Shown: piece after piece, positions 61,767-64,000 of the stretch | Position numbering within the stretch: the first letter of the stretch is position 1 | How the letters are laid out: the number at the start of each line of letters is the position of its first letter | Assembly (NCBI GenBank): GCA_903901855.1 | Contig: CAIUSP010000024.1 | Span: 38,061-102,060 of the forward strand | Source of the DNA: an uncultured bacterium | GTDB taxonomy: Bacteria > Actinomycetota > Thermoleophilia > Solirubrobacterales > 70-9 | Direction of reading: 5' to 3' | DNA: 64,000 nt | The notes under the pieces: generated by a model | Told to the model about the DNA's origin: nothing | What the model saw: the letters and a program-made list of their open reading frames with translations, nothing else | Database searches by the model: none | Made by a program: the position numbers and the translations under genes

Positions 61767-62249
61767 CTACTTGGATCTTCCCCGGCGTTTGACTTCTATC
61801 CGGGTCGGACCGCCGGTTTGTCTGGGCTTGCCTACGCCGTGGCCTTCGTATGCTCCGTAAGGGACCATCTCCCCACCCACCGCCGAGCGCAGTCGTTCGA
61901 GCTCCGCGACCATTTCGCGCTCCATCCGGTCGGCTCGCTCGCGCATTCGCGCCATCTCGGCTCTCATCCGTGCCACCGACTCCTCCATCTCGAGCATGGC
62001 CACCACGCCCGCGAGATTGAGGCCCTGTTCGCTGGTCAGTTGCTGGATCCGTTGAAGTCGCTCGACGTCGGCCCGGGAGTAGAGCCGCGTGTTCTTGGGT
62101 GAGCGCTGTGGCGAGATCAAGCCTCGGGCCTCGTACATCCGCAGGGTTTGTGGATGCATACCGGCCAGATCCGCGGCGACCGAGATCATGAACACCCCCC
62201 TGGTCTCCTCGATCACCTCCTTCTGCTTGGGCTTGCGTCTTGCCGCCAT
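61767..62249 (-). CDS. hspR: HspR, MerR-family heat-shock repressor
   Basis: 160 residues from ATG 62249 (MAARRKPKQKEVIEETRG); an open frame extends upstream but overlaps dnaJ. MerR helix-turn-helix: FMISVAADLAGMHPQTLRMYEARGLISP and SPKNTRLYSRADVERLQRIQQL, then a coiled coil (EESVARMRAEMARMRERADRM) and a basic tail. HspR represses dnaK-operon and clpB genes by binding HAIR sites, with DnaK as co-repressor. Four bases after dnaJ, the standard grpE-dnaJ-hspR order. Confidence 0.96.
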   Translation of the reverse strand: MAARRKPKQKEVIEETRGVFMISVAADLAGMHPQTLRMYEARGLISPQRSPKNTRLYSRADVERLQRIQQLTSEQGLNLAGVVAMLEMEESVARMRAEMARMRERADRMEREMVAELERLRSAVGGEMVPYGAYEGHGVGKPRQTGGPTRIEVKRRGRSK

Positions 62250-62253
62250 CTTC

Positions 62254-64000
<1,747 letters not shown>

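Overview
This is high-GC bacterial chromosome with very tight gene packing, almost certainly from an actinobacterium. The gene content (PASTA kinase/FHA/PP2C cell-wall cluster, HspR-controlled chaperones, a mycothiol-type DsbA-fold reductase relative) fits the deep-branching class Thermoleophilia (Solirubrobacterales-like). That placement is inferred from gene content and family resemblance; no 16S rRNA gene is present. No insertion sequence, prophage, CRISPR array or rRNA was seen, and apart from gaps holding tRNAs or leaders there is no empty stretch above about 250 bases.

Layout. 1-9.3 kb (+): a cell-growth operon of kinase/membrane fusion (5' end cut off), two FHA proteins, PP2C phosphatase, RodA/FtsW, PBP, PASTA kinase PknB and Ddl. 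9.3-13.5 kb (-): DedA, UppP, PurM and a second receptor-like kinase. 13.7-24.3 kb (+): an exopolysaccharide/glycan locus (4,6-dehydratase, LytR_C protein, FlgD-Ig-like protein, O-antigen-ligase-like protein, flippase, GT4, GT2, lipid-phosphate sugar transferase, GNAT, FemAB-like). 24.3-31.8 kb: metF, a histidine phosphatase abutting tRNA-Ala(CGC), a Pro/Glu-rich protein, YccF, tRNA-Ala(TGC), a lipoprotein, rhomboid, a DUF4395-thioredoxin protein and a secreted glycosidase-like protein. 31.8-37.4 kb (-): lipA, lipB, an E2-like acyltransferase domain, a DsbA-fold protein, lpd and thiE. 37.5-41 kb (+): an RDD protein, a TPP riboswitch, thiO and a thiS-thiG fusion, then tRNA-Lys and a secreted SGNH hydrolase. 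42-54.8 kb (-): nearly the whole de novo purine pathway (purD, E, B, C, S, Q, L, F, N, H), interrupted by a cytochrome P450 on the other strand. 54.9-58.2 kb: a methyltransferase, an SRPBCC protein, a DUF4239 protein and a frameshifted substrate-binding lipoprotein. 58.2-64 kb (-): clpB, small genes, hspR, dnaJ and grpE (cut by the window end; dnaK presumably lies beyond).

Themes. Wall growth (PknB/PstP signalling, RodA/PBP, Ddl), undecaprenyl-phosphate recycling (DedA-UppP) and glycan export sit side by side. Within operons, genes join by NTGA stop/start overlaps using all four bases, including two probable CTG starts. Many promoters appear to be a TAGNNT -10 box only 6-11 nt before the start codon, implying leaderless mRNAs. 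Convergent genes repeatedly share stop codons (CTAG). The best candidates for a second look are the HAIR-like operator on a leaderless clpB promoter, the ThiS-ThiG fusion with an internal Gly-Gly, a CT-repeat frameshift in a substrate-binding lipoprotein, an E2-like enzyme lacking both its lipoyl domain and its catalytic Asp, and a tRNA-Ala joined to a coding gene with one base between.
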